Below are positions 53,135 to 62,072 of a stretch of 64,000 nt of DNA, piece by piece. How positions within the stretch are numbered: position 1 is the first letter of the stretch; each line of letters starts with the position of its first letter. Made by a program: the position numbers and the translations under genes. Under the pieces are notes generated by a model. The model made no database searches and had not been told where the DNA came from. It saw nothing but the letters and a program-made list of their open reading frames with translations. The stretch is from contig NZ_JUGU01000001.1 in NCBI RefSeq assembly GCF_000799465.1, positions 1,426,001-1,490,000 on the forward strand, in the 5' to 3' direction. The stretch comes from Psychroserpens sp. Hel_I_66 (GTDB lineage Bacteria; Bacteroidota; Bacteroidia; Flavobacteriales; Flavobacteriaceae).

Positions 53135-53806
53135 ATGGACATAAAACAAAATCTTAACAGCATAAAAGCCCAACTAGCAGAAGACGTCACGCTTGTTGCT
53201 GTTTCCAAGACAAAACCTGTTTCTGATTTAATGGAAGCTTATAATGCTGGTCAGCGCATTTTTGGTGAAAATAAAATCCAGGAAATGGCAGATAAGTATG
53301 AGGAGATGCCAAAAGATATTGAATGGCACATGATTGGTCACGTGCAGCGAAACAAGGTCAAATATATGGCTGAGTTTGTTGCATTAATTCATGGAGTGGA
53401 TAGTTTTAAATTATTAAAGGAAATCAATAAACAAGCAGCCAAATATGATAGAACTATCAATTGTTTGATTCAAATAAAAATTGCTGAAGAAGACAGCAAA
53501 TTTGGGATGTCTGCCCAAGATGCTAAAAAATTATTGGTTTCCGAAGAATTTAAAAAACTAAATAACGTTAGCATTACTGGACTTATGGGAATGGCAACGT
53601 TTACAGATGACACCAATCAAATTCAACAAGAATTCAAGAAGCTAAAAACGACGTTCGAGGACTTAAAACCATTAGAAACAGCCAACTGCGATTTACAAAT
53701 TATTTCTATGGGAATGAGTGGTGATTATAAAATAGCTATTGACTGTGGAAGTAACATGATTCGTGTTGGAAGTAGTATATTTGGAGCCAGGGATTATGAT
53801 AATTAA
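53135..53806 (+). CDS. PLP homeostasis protein (YggS/PLPBP family)
   Basis: A 223-residue single-domain protein started at ATG 53135 (MDIKQNLNS). PLP-binding lysine in TLVAVSKTKPVSDLM, FGENKIQEM, EWHMIGHVQRNKV, GMATFTDD, MGMSGDYKIAIDCGSNMIRVGSSIFG are the YggS hallmarks. These proteins buffer pyridoxal phosphate and affect amino-acid and vitamin B6 levels; no catalytic activity is known. It follows the DUF1015 gene with a 68-base gap. Confidence 0.95.
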   Translation: MDIKQNLNSIKAQLAEDVTLVAVSKTKPVSDLMEAYNAGQRIFGENKIQEMADKYEEMPKDIEWHMIGHVQRNKVKYMAEFVALIHGVDSFKLLKEINKQAAKYDRTINCLIQIKIAEEDSKFGMSAQDAKKLLVSEEFKKLNNVSITGLMGMATFTDDTNQIQQEFKKLKTTFEDLKPLETANCDLQIISMGMSGDYKIAIDCGSNMIRVGSSIFGARDYDN

Positions 53807-53903
53807 AGATTGTTTTTAATTTAAGAATTTCTGAAGAAAACATTTAATTAATTACATTTCGCTATCTACTTTTAAGTTTTGGCGAAAAGAAAAATAAGAA
53901 AAA

Positions 53904-55265
53904 ATTTACGCAATACTAGACATAGAAACCACTGGTGGCAAGTACAATGAAGAGGGCATTACAGAAATTGCCATCTATAAGTTTGACGGTCATAAAGTGG
54001 TTGACAAATTCATAAGCCTTATTAACCCTGAGCGCGAAATCCAACCGTTTGTGGTGAATCTTACAGGTATTAATAGCAATATGCTCAAAACAGCTCCTAA
54101 ATTTTATGAGGTTGCAAAGCGTATCGTAGAAATAACTGAAGATTGTATTATTGTTGCCCATAATGCACAATTTGACTATCGTATTTTAAGAACGGAGTTT
54201 AAAAGACTTGGTTTTGGATTTAAAAGAAAAACCCTTTGTACGGTTGAGCTCTCAAAACAGCTTATTCCCGATCAGCCATCCTACAGTCTTGGTAAATTAA
54301 CACGCTCACTCGGTATTCCTGTTAGTGATAGGCATCGTGCCAATGGTGATGCTATGGCCACTGTAAAATTATTTAAAATGATCTTGTCTAAAGATTTAGA
54401 CAAACACATCATTAAGGATAATGTCAAAATAGACATCCCTAATCGCTTAAATGACACGCACAGAACGATTATTGATGCTTTACCCTCTGTTACAGGAGTA
54501 TATTACATACATGATGAAAATGGAGAGATTATTTATATTGGAAAAAGCAAGAATATAAAGCACCGAATCAATCAACATTTCACAAACAGGAGTGGTAAAT
54601 CAAAAAAACTTCAACTTTTAGCCAGATCTGTAACCTACGAAAAAACAGGTAATGAATTGATTGCGCTATTAAAAGAAAATGAAGAAATAAAACGCAATAA
54701 GCCCATTTTTAATAGAGCTTTGAAACAAACAGTCTTTACTCATGCCTTATATACTTTTTTTGATCGTAATGGTTATCTTAATTTAAAGGTTTCCAAAGTG
54801 AATGATCAAGAATCGTTTATAACCACTTTTAGTAACCTGCAAAGTGGTAAAAGTTTTATAAATAAAATTACTGAAGAATATAAGCTATGCCAAACCATGA
54901 CTGGCGTTAGCAATTCAAAAAGCAACTGCTTTAATTATACCATAAAAAAATGTAATGGCGCTTGTATTTTAGAAGAGTCTAAAGAAATATACAATGCTCG
55001 CGTTGAGCAACTTATTTCCAAAAACAGTTATGCAAATCAAAACATGGCCATCGTAGACCAAGGTCGTGATATTGATGAAAAAAGCGTTATTTATATTGAA
55101 AACGGTACATTTAAAGGCTTAGGTTTTTATGACCTCAACCATCAAATTAATAACGTGAAGGTTCTCAAATCTATTATTACGCCAATGGAAAACAATAGGG
55201 ACACACAACATATTATTCAAAGTTATTTGAGAAAAAATAAACGTATTAAAACAATACTTATCTAA
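53904..55265 (+). CDS. Exonuclease (DEDDh) fused to GIY-YIG nuclease, apparent ATT start
   Basis: A 453-residue fusion. The N-terminal DnaQ-type exonuclease has motif I YAILDIETTGG at residues 2-12, motif II VAHNAQFDYR and motif III SDRHRANGDA with the His-Asp pair. A UvrC/Cho-type GIY-YIG domain follows at about 190-280 (TGVYYIHD, IIYIGKSKNIKHRINQHF). The C-terminal part has a Cys-containing NCFNYTIKKCNGAC region. The conserved start lies upstream of the first GTG (53997). The only near-start codon between the in-frame TAA at 53895 and motif I is ATT at 53904. A one-base frameshift from a TTG at 53879 is the alternative. It is related to the nucleases acting in repair. Confidence 0.85.
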   Translation: MYAILDIETTGGKYNEEGITEIAIYKFDGHKVVDKFISLINPEREIQPFVVNLTGINSNMLKTAPKFYEVAKRIVEITEDCIIVAHNAQFDYRILRTEFKRLGFGFKRKTLCTVELSKQLIPDQPSYSLGKLTRSLGIPVSDRHRANGDAMATVKLFKMILSKDLDKHIIKDNVKIDIPNRLNDTHRTIIDALPSVTGVYYIHDENGEIIYIGKSKNIKHRINQHFTNRSGKSKKLQLLARSVTYEKTGNELIALLKENEEIKRNKPIFNRALKQTVFTHALYTFFDRNGYLNLKVSKVNDQESFITTFSNLQSGKSFINKITEEYKLCQTMTGVSNSKSNCFNYTIKKCNGACILEESKEIYNARVEQLISKNSYANQNMAIVDQGRDIDEKSVIYIENGTFKGLGFYDLNHQINNVKVLKSIITPMENNRDTQHIIQSYLRKNKRIKTILI

Positions 55266-55278
55266 ACTTAATATATTA

Positions 55279-57240
55279 ATGACCTCAATTTTACGAATTG
55301 CAATACTCCTACTTACTACAACAAATATTCAAGCACAAACAGGTTTTAACGCTAATGGCTTTGAAGTGACAAAACAAGATATTGAATTAAATGTCTACGC
55401 AAAAGACTCCACAGCAAATGCTTTAATTATCCGCGAAACTGGTAAAAGCTTTGTAGATAGGGAAACCTTTTTATTAAATTCTGAAATAAAGAAAAAACTC
55501 AAAATTTTAAACAGAAGTGGTTTTGATAACGCTACTGAGACGATTTATCTTTATGGAAACGGAATTAAAAAAGAAACCGTAGATGATATTAAAGCTACGG
55601 TTTATAACATAGAAAACGGACAAGTCACACAAACAAAGCTAGACAAGTCATCTATTTTTGAAGAAAAATACAACGAAGATTACACCATAGTAAAATTTAC
55701 CTTTCCAAATATTAAAGAAGGCTCTGTAATTGTGTACAGCTACACATTAGAATCTCCTTTTATGTTTAAATATAAAAGCTGGTATTTTCAGGAGGATATT
55801 CCCAAATTGTACAGCGAATATAGACCTAGTATTCCTGGTAATTGGGAATACAATATAAAATTGGTTGGTGGTAAAAAACTACATACTAACACGTCGTCAC
55901 TTAGACAAAATTGTCTGCAAGTTTTAGGAGCAGGTGCTTCAGATTGTGGAGATTACATTTATGTGATGAAGGATATTCCTGCTTTTATTCCTGAAAAATT
56001 TATGACAACAAAGGAAAACTATCTCGCAAGGATAGAATATGAACTCAAAGTCTTTAGAGGTTTTGATGGACGTGTTGATAACATTACCAAAACGTGGGAA
56101 ACAGTTGATAACGAACTAAAAAGCGATAAAGATATTGGCAGACAGCTCAAAAAAAGTAGTGTAACAAAAGATTTATTAAGCGATACTATTGTTAATGAAA
56201 ACGATAAATTGAAGAAAGCTCAGGCTATCTATAATTATATGTTAGACAATTATACTTGGGACAAACAGTACAATATTTTCAAAGATGTATCTGTTAAAGA
56301 TTTAATCGAAAACAAATCTGGAAACGTTTCAGAAATCAATATTTTATTGCATAATTTAATGGATGCTAACGATATTGATGTTAAACCTATATTATTGTCC
56401 ACAAGAAGCAATGGGTTTGCGACTAGGATTTTTCCAGTATTATCAGATTTTAACTATCTTATAGTTCAAGTTACCATCGATGATCAAACCTATATGCTAG
56501 ATGCTACAGATAAATACTTATCATTTGGCCAATTGCCTTTTAGGTGTCTAAATCAATATGGTAGATTATTAGATTTAAAAAATGGTGGTACTTGGATTGA
56601 AATTAATGCCAATGACCCAAGTTACAAGAAACTAAGAGTAAGTCTTAAAATTGATGAAACTGAAAACATTACAGGTGAAATAAAAAACAACACGAGTGGA
56701 TATCACGCATTGCGTGTAAAAGAAAGTTATTTTGACAATCCAGAGAGTCACCTTAATACCTATGTTAACTCGTATCCATCATTAGAATTTTTGAATTATA
56801 AAGCTGAAAACCCTCAAAAAAAGGAACAGGATTTTACAGAAAAATTTGAGATAACACAATTTCCAGAGCGTATTGGAGATAATATTTATGTAAATCCCTT
56901 TGTATTTTCATCGTACACTGAAAACCCTTTAAAGCTTCAAGAGCGTAATTACCCGATAGATTTTGGTTATAAAGATGCCTATTTATACTCCGTAGAACTA
57001 AAAACTGAAAATTATGAGGTTGTTAGCATTCCAGAATCTATAAGTTTAAGTCTGCCAAATAACACAGGAACTTTGGTGTATAGTGTAAATAGCAATGAAG
57101 ACTCCGTTACTATATTCTTTAAATATTACTTTAAAGAACCCATATATGACTCAGCATATTATGATGCATTAAAACAATATTTTGCGACTATAGTAGATAT
57201 TCAAAAAAACTCTTTAGTTGTATTGAAAAAGAAACAATAA
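55279..57240 (+). CDS. DUF3857/transglutaminase-like exported protein, catalytic residues lost
   Basis: A 653-residue protein with a signal peptide (ILRIAILLLTTTNIQAQ). DUF3857 covers about 40-280 (FNANGFEVTKQDIEL, KILNRSGFDN, GSVIVYSYTLESPF). A transglutaminase-like domain follows at 290-420. Where active relatives have a G-x-C motif and a histidine, this protein reads KSGNVSEINILLHNL and NYLIVQVTID; only the last aspartate region (YMLDATDKY) is kept. It is therefore probably a binding or scaffolding protein. A beta-rich C-terminal domain completes it. It lies 13 bases after the exonuclease gene, likely cotranscribed. Confidence 0.85.
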   Translation: MTSILRIAILLLTTTNIQAQTGFNANGFEVTKQDIELNVYAKDSTANALIIRETGKSFVDRETFLLNSEIKKKLKILNRSGFDNATETIYLYGNGIKKETVDDIKATVYNIENGQVTQTKLDKSSIFEEKYNEDYTIVKFTFPNIKEGSVIVYSYTLESPFMFKYKSWYFQEDIPKLYSEYRPSIPGNWEYNIKLVGGKKLHTNTSSLRQNCLQVLGAGASDCGDYIYVMKDIPAFIPEKFMTTKENYLARIEYELKVFRGFDGRVDNITKTWETVDNELKSDKDIGRQLKKSSVTKDLLSDTIVNENDKLKKAQAIYNYMLDNYTWDKQYNIFKDVSVKDLIENKSGNVSEINILLHNLMDANDIDVKPILLSTRSNGFATRIFPVLSDFNYLIVQVTIDDQTYMLDATDKYLSFGQLPFRCLNQYGRLLDLKNGGTWIEINANDPSYKKLRVSLKIDETENITGEIKNNTSGYHALRVKESYFDNPESHLNTYVNSYPSLEFLNYKAENPQKKEQDFTEKFEITQFPERIGDNIYVNPFVFSSYTENPLKLQERNYPIDFGYKDAYLYSVELKTENYEVVSIPESISLSLPNNTGTLVYSVNSNEDSVTIFFKYYFKEPIYDSAYYDALKQYFATIVDIQKNSLVVLKKKQ

Positions 57241-57249
57241 ACTTTTTAG

Positions 57250-57257
57250 TACATTTG
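57250..57257 (+). promoter_or_regulatory. -7 box abutting the K+ channel start
   Basis: TACATTTG fits TAnnTTTG and ends 5 bases before the ATG at 57263, so a transcript from it would be leaderless. The gene could alternatively be read from the upstream gene's transcript. Confidence 0.45.
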
Positions 57258-57262
57258 ATCTA

Positions 57263-58129
57263 ATGGCCACTAAGAATTCTCATCCCCAATGGAAAGATAA
57301 ACTTCATGAAATAATTTATGAGGCAGATACTCCTGCTGGAAAATTATTTGATATAGTACTTCTTATTTTTATTCTCGCCAGTATTGCACTTGTGATGCTT
57401 GAAAGTGTAAACCACATAGACAAAAGATTCCATAACATTCTGTATTATGGAGAATGGCTCGTCACTATTTTATTTACCTTAGAATATATAGCAAGAGTAA
57501 TCACAGTTAGGAAACCTTGGAAATATATATTTAGTTTTTACGGTATTATTGACTTTCTCTCAACAGTACCAATGTATTTATCGTTTTTATTTGTCGGTTC
57601 GCATGCACTTGTCACTTTGAGAGCGCTTCGTTTATTGAGAGTTTTTAGAATTTTAAAACTGGCAAGATACCTAGGGGCTTCAAATCAATTAAAAGATTCC
57701 ATAATTGCGAGTCGTGTAAAAATTCTCGTATTTTTATTCGCAGTAGTCATATCATCAGTAATATTTGGTACGATTATGTATTTGGTAGAAGGTGAAGAAA
57801 ATGGATTCACCAACATCCCTAAAAGTGTCTATTGGTGTATTGTAACACTAACCACGGTTGGTTTTGGTGATATTGCACCTCAAACTGCATTAGGGCAATT
57901 TATCACTTCAATTATCATGATTTTGGGTTATGGTATCATTGCAGTACCAACTGGTATTGTTTCTGCGGAATACGCACGAAGCGCAAACAAAAAAGACAAA
58001 GAAATTGAAGACGGTAAATTACCAGAAGAATTAGAACTCAACACCCAAATCTGCAGTAATTGCCATAAGCAAAATCATAAAGACAAGGCAGAATATTGCT
58101 ATGGTTGCGGTCATAATTTACATATATAA
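57263..58129 (+). CDS. Voltage-gated K+ channel with C-terminal zinc ribbon
   Basis: A 288-residue six-helix channel. S1-S3 span about 27-105. S4 (119-135, LRALRLLRVFRILKLAR) has arginines at every third position as a voltage sensor. The pore carries the filter TTVGFGD at 197-203, and S6 follows (IIMILGYGIIAVPTG). The cytoplasmic tail ends in C264-x2-C267-x11-C279-x2-C282, a zinc-ribbon tail. It should conduct K+ across the inner membrane. The zinc ribbon might couple gating to redox state or metal, but this is a guess. Gap to the preceding gene is 22 bases. Confidence 0.9.
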   Translation: MATKNSHPQWKDKLHEIIYEADTPAGKLFDIVLLIFILASIALVMLESVNHIDKRFHNILYYGEWLVTILFTLEYIARVITVRKPWKYIFSFYGIIDFLSTVPMYLSFLFVGSHALVTLRALRLLRVFRILKLARYLGASNQLKDSIIASRVKILVFLFAVVISSVIFGTIMYLVEGEENGFTNIPKSVYWCIVTLTTVGFGDIAPQTALGQFITSIIMILGYGIIAVPTGIVSAEYARSANKKDKEIEDGKLPEELELNTQICSNCHKQNHKDKAEYCYGCGHNLHI

Positions 58130-58145
58130 CCCATTCTAAATTTAT

Positions 58146-59072
58146 ATTACCATCAATTCAAATCAACCAATTTTAATATCAATCGTTGGTCCAACAGCAA
58201 TTGGTAAGACTGCTTTAAGTATTAAATTAGCCAATTTTTTTAATACTGAAATTATCTCTGCCGACTCCAGACAGTTTTACAAAGAAATGCAAATAGGTAC
58301 CGCTGCACCAACAAACGAAGAGTTAAAAGCTGCACCACATCATTTCATAAAACATATTTCAATTGATGACTATTACAATGTTGGCAACTTCGAAAATGAC
58401 GCTATCTCAAAAATAGAACAATTGCATGAATCACATAAGGTTGTCATTATGGTTGGTGGTTCGGGACTTTATGTTGATGCGGTTACTAAGGGTCTTGATG
58501 AATTGCCAAAAGTCGATATGGAGATTAGAAATAAACTCAATACAAAACTTAAAACCGACGGACTTGAAGCATTACAATTTCAGCTTAAGAAATTGGATGA
58601 GAAAACCTACAACAAAATTGCACTTGATAATCCGCAACGGGTCATAAGAGCCCTAGAGGTTTGTTTGTCTAGCGGAAAGCCTTATTCTTCTTTTTTAACT
58701 TCGGAAAGCAAAAAAAGGGAATTTAAAACTATAACAGTTGGTCTCACTGCAGATCGGGAAATTATCTATGACCGTATCAACAAACGTGTTGATCTTATGG
58801 TGCAGGATGGATTATTGACAGAAGTTGAGGCACTTTTTCCGAAGAAAGATTTAAATGCATTAAATACTGTTGGTTATAAGGAATTATTTAAATATCTCGA
58901 GGGAGAATGGGACTTGGAATTTGCAGTTTCGGAGATAAAAAAGAACTCAAGACGCTTTGCCAAACGCCAATTAACTTGGTTTAAGAGAAATGGTGAAACG
59001 CTCTGGTTTGACTTTAAAACCGATGTTTTAGATATTGTAGAAGCTATTAACAAAGCGATATTAAAAGCATAA
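58146..59072 (+). CDS. miaA: tRNA dimethylallyltransferase, apparent ATT start
   Basis: A 308-residue enzyme adding a dimethylallyl group to A37 of tRNAs that read codons starting with U. The P-loop is VGPTAIGKT (58188-58211), followed by IISADSRQFYKEMQIGTAAP and RVIRALEV; the C-terminal KRQLTWFKRN is present. The first ATG (58287) lies after the P-loop and would give a dead protein. Between the in-frame TAA at 58137 and the P-loop there is no ATG, GTG or TTG, and ATT at 58146 gives the family-like start TINSNQPILISIVGPT. The upstream K+ channel stops 16 bases before. Confidence 0.88.
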   Translation: MTINSNQPILISIVGPTAIGKTALSIKLANFFNTEIISADSRQFYKEMQIGTAAPTNEELKAAPHHFIKHISIDDYYNVGNFENDAISKIEQLHESHKVVIMVGGSGLYVDAVTKGLDELPKVDMEIRNKLNTKLKTDGLEALQFQLKKLDEKTYNKIALDNPQRVIRALEVCLSSGKPYSSFLTSESKKREFKTITVGLTADREIIYDRINKRVDLMVQDGLLTEVEALFPKKDLNALNTVGYKELFKYLEGEWDLEFAVSEIKKNSRRFAKRQLTWFKRNGETLWFDFKTDVLDIVEAINKAILKA

Positions 59073-59120
59073 AGCCAACCATTTTTGATTGACTTTAGCT
59101 CTTATGTAATATTAAAAAGT

Positions 59121-59831
59121 TTATGCGTCCTGGTTAACGACTAGTCTAAATCCTTCTCCATGAATATTGAGAATCTCAACATTTGGATCTAATTTTAAAT
59201 ACTTTCTAAGTTTAGCGATATATACGTCCATACTTCTAGATGTGAAGTAATTATCGTCTCTCCAAATTTTTGTTAAGGCTAACTCACGAGGCATTAAATC
59301 GTTTTCATGTAGCGCCAACATACGCAATAACTCGTTTTCTTTTGGTGATAATTTGATTGGATCTTTGCCATCAAATTTCAAGAATCTTAATTTTGAATTT
59401 AAATCAAAACGACCGATTTTGAATTCAAATTGTTTGCTATCTGCAATGGTATCTGTCGCTTTTCGCTGTATGATTGCTTTAATTTTCATTAACAGCACCT
59501 CACTATCAAAAGGCTTATTCAAATAATCATCTGCCCCTACTTTATATCCTTTAAGAACATCTTCTTTCATAGCTTTCGCTGTCAAGAAAATAATTGGCAC
59601 GTCTGTATTTTTTTCTCTGATTTCTTTAGCTAGAGTAAATCCATCTTTATAAGGCATCATGACATCTAATATGCACAGGTCATAATCGTCTTTTTTGAAT
59701 TTTTCGAAACCTTCCATACCGTTTTTAGCATGAACAACGTCGTAATCATTCATATTTAAATAGTCTTTTAGTACGGTTCCAAAATTTGGATCGTCTTCAA
59801 CTAAGAGTATTTTTTTATTTTGCTCTTCCAT
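59121..59831 (-). CDS. OmpR-family response regulator
   Basis: A 236-residue regulator. The receiver domain has the acidic pair at residues 13-14 (VEDDPNFG), the phospho-acceptor D56 in LCILDVMMP, and the switch residues and lysine in PIIFLTAKA and LNKPF. The DNA-binding winged helix (residues 140-232) has LSPKENELLRML and RSMDVYIAKLRKYL. It starts 3 bases after the stop of the histidine kinase gene, so the pair is coexpressed. Similar to the flavobacterial RprXY type; target genes unknown. Confidence 0.94.
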   Translation of the reverse strand: MEEQNKKILLVEDDPNFGTVLKDYLNMNDYDVVHAKNGMEGFEKFKKDDYDLCILDVMMPYKDGFTLAKEIREKNTDVPIIFLTAKAMKEDVLKGYKVGADDYLNKPFDSEVLLMKIKAIIQRKATDTIADSKQFEFKIGRFDLNSKLRFLKFDGKDPIKLSPKENELLRMLALHENDLMPRELALTKIWRDDNYFTSRSMDVYIAKLRKYLKLDPNVEILNIHGEGFRLVVNQDA

Positions 59832-59834
59832 AAT

Positions 59835-61412
59835 TTATGATATTAATGGCAACCTTATTATAAATGTGCTGCCTTTTCCCTTTTCACTTTCTACTGATAT
59901 ATGACCTTGGTGGTCATCAACTATTCTTTTTACATAAGCCAAGCCTAAACCATGACCTTTTACATTGTGTACATTTCCTGTGTGTTCTCTATAAAATTTC
60001 TCAAACACTTTCTTTTGAACCTGCTTTGACATCCCATTTCCTTTATCTGAAATTTTAATCAAAACGTTATTCCCAACATTTTCAGTATAAACATCAATTT
60101 TTGGTTCATCATCGCTATATTTTATAGCATTATCCAAAATATTGACAATAACATTTGTAAAATGAGTTTCATTAGCCAATACCGTTGGGTCATCTGCATC
60201 GAGATGTGTTTTTACATAACCTCTTCTATCTTCTACTATAAGCTCGACGTGCGTTATCGCATCTTCTATTAAGTCGTGAAGCTCTACCCTTTCCTTACTT
60301 ATATTAAGCTCGTTTTTTTCCAGTTTAGATATTCGTAATACATTTTCAACTTGTGCGTGCATACGTTTATTTTCATCTTTTATCATTTGTAGGTAACGCA
60401 TCACTTTTTCTTGATCACCAATGATCTTAGGATTTTTTATTGAATCTAATGCCAAATTTATTGTAGCAATAGGTGTCTTAAACTCATGGGTCATGTTGTT
60501 AATAAAATCGGTCTTGATTTGTGAAATTTGACGTTGCTTTATTAATTGATAAATGGCGCTAGAATATGCCAGTATAATGATTGATGTAAACAAAACCGAT
60601 AATAAAATCATTCCCAAAATAGAAGATAATAAATACTTTTTACGATCTGGAAAATCTACATATAATGAAAAGTCACTTCTATTTTCATTATCTAAAAAAA
60701 CAGGGATACCTATTGTTGTTTCTGGACTAAGATCAAAATTATCTGATCTTATTTTAGTTGATAAATCTTTATCGTATATGGCATATTCAAATTCGGTTTT
60801 TATACCGTTTACCATAAACTGAGAAGTCAATAACTCTGAAACTTCTTCATTAGAAATACGTTTGTATACTGGGTAATTTTTATATACCGCTCTATAATTC
60901 TTTTTATAGAAACTACGCCCAAGCTCATCCATGGTACTGTAATCCCTGAATGTTTGAATTGGATCTATATTAATTTGACCATCAATGGGACTTCGTTCGA
61001 ACACGTTGGTCTCACTAAAACTTGTAAATCTTTTTATATCTATACTATCTGTACCAATGTCAAAGAACAGTGATGGAACTTTAAAGCTTTCTTCAGAAAT
61101 GATATTTTTAAAACGTGTTGCTTGATTTGTCTCTTCACTAAACGAGTCAAAAATCAAAAGTTGTTTTATTTCACTTGTATCTGGCGTTCTACCATTTTTA
61201 ATAACCTCTTTGTATAATCTATCATAGCTCAATAATTCTTTATCTTCAATTGCTTTAGAGACTAAACTTAAAGAGCGAATAACGTCTGAGGTAAATTGCT
61301 TTTCCTCATTTTTTAACGTGTTGTTAATAAAATATGCTTGAACGAATATAATCCCAATGAGAGATAGACTCATCAAGACCACCAATAGAATGAATAGCTT
61401 TTTACCCATCAT
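59835..61412 (-). CDS. Sensor histidine kinase
   Basis: A 525-residue membrane kinase. The first membrane helix is at about 7-29 and the second at about 262-285, with a periplasmic sensor domain of about 230 residues between them. The cytoplasmic part has the HisKA phospho-histidine H309 in NNMTHEFKTPIATI and an HATPase_c with NILDNAIKYS, ISDKGNGM and GHGLGLAYVKRI. No HAMP or PAS motif is obvious. It is cotranscribed with the response regulator (3-base gap) and lies after coaE in the same direction (60-base gap). Confidence 0.93.
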   Translation of the reverse strand: MMGKKLFILLVVLMSLSLIGIIFVQAYFINNTLKNEEKQFTSDVIRSLSLVSKAIEDKELLSYDRLYKEVIKNGRTPDTSEIKQLLIFDSFSEETNQATRFKNIISEESFKVPSLFFDIGTDSIDIKRFTSFSETNVFERSPIDGQINIDPIQTFRDYSTMDELGRSFYKKNYRAVYKNYPVYKRISNEEVSELLTSQFMVNGIKTEFEYAIYDKDLSTKIRSDNFDLSPETTIGIPVFLDNENRSDFSLYVDFPDRKKYLLSSILGMILLSVLFTSIIILAYSSAIYQLIKQRQISQIKTDFINNMTHEFKTPIATINLALDSIKNPKIIGDQEKVMRYLQMIKDENKRMHAQVENVLRISKLEKNELNISKERVELHDLIEDAITHVELIVEDRRGYVKTHLDADDPTVLANETHFTNVIVNILDNAIKYSDDEPKIDVYTENVGNNVLIKISDKGNGMSKQVQKKVFEKFYREHTGNVHNVKGHGLGLAYVKRIVDDHQGHISVESEKGKGSTFIIRLPLIS

Positions 61413-61472
61413 CCAAATTTAATAGTTTAACATTTAGTATGATTGCTGTTTAACCTTACATTAACAAATATG

Positions 61473-62072
61473 TTAAATTTTTGTTTTTGCAATTAATTTC
61501 AGTAGAGATTTATGTGTATTTATGACTTGATCTTGTGTGCTTTCAATATCATTATTTATGATAACAAAATGTGATTTTTTTATTTTTTCCTCGTCACTAA
61601 CTTGATTATTTATTATAGCCTCAATTTTTGATTTAGAAGAATTATCCCTTTTGATAACTCGGTTTATGCGCTCTTGCTTGTCTGCAGTAACCGTTATGAT
61701 ATAATCATATTTAGATTCTTGTTTGTGTTCAAAAATTATTGCTGCTTCTTTAATGACATAGGGTGAATTTTGTTTCTTACACCAACGCTTAAAATGAGAA
61801 GCAACTTTTGGGTGAACAATGGCATTTATCTTATTTAAAAAAGATGAGTCATTAAAGATTTTTTCAGAAATTAAGGATTTATTAAGCTTATTGTTTTCAT
61901 AAACATTATCTCCAAACAATTCAATTAATCTTCTCTTAATAATTTTAGAAGTAACCATTAAATTCTTAGCTTCAACGTCTGCTATATAAATAGGAATATC
62001 TAATTGTTTAAAAAAATTAGCTACGGTTGTTTTACCACTTCCTATTCCGCCTGTAAGACCAACTATAATCAT
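61473..62072 (-). CDS. coaE: Dephospho-CoA kinase
   Basis: A 199-residue kinase of the last step of coenzyme A synthesis. P-loop GLTGGIGSGKTTVAN near residues 5-19, IYIADVEAKNLM and the lid region RINRVIKRDNSS are intact. It overlaps the upstream YbbR-like gene by 4 bases (ATGA), so translation is coupled. In Flavobacteriia coaE commonly sits in this location after the YbbR gene; I rely on memory for that. Confidence 0.95.
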   Translation of the reverse strand: MIIVGLTGGIGSGKTTVANFFKQLDIPIYIADVEAKNLMVTSKIIKRRLIELFGDNVYENNKLNKSLISEKIFNDSSFLNKINAIVHPKVASHFKRWCKKQNSPYVIKEAAIIFEHKQESKYDYIITVTADKQERINRVIKRDNSSKSKIEAIINNQVSDEEKIKKSHFVIINNDIESTQDQVINTHKSLLKLIAKTKI

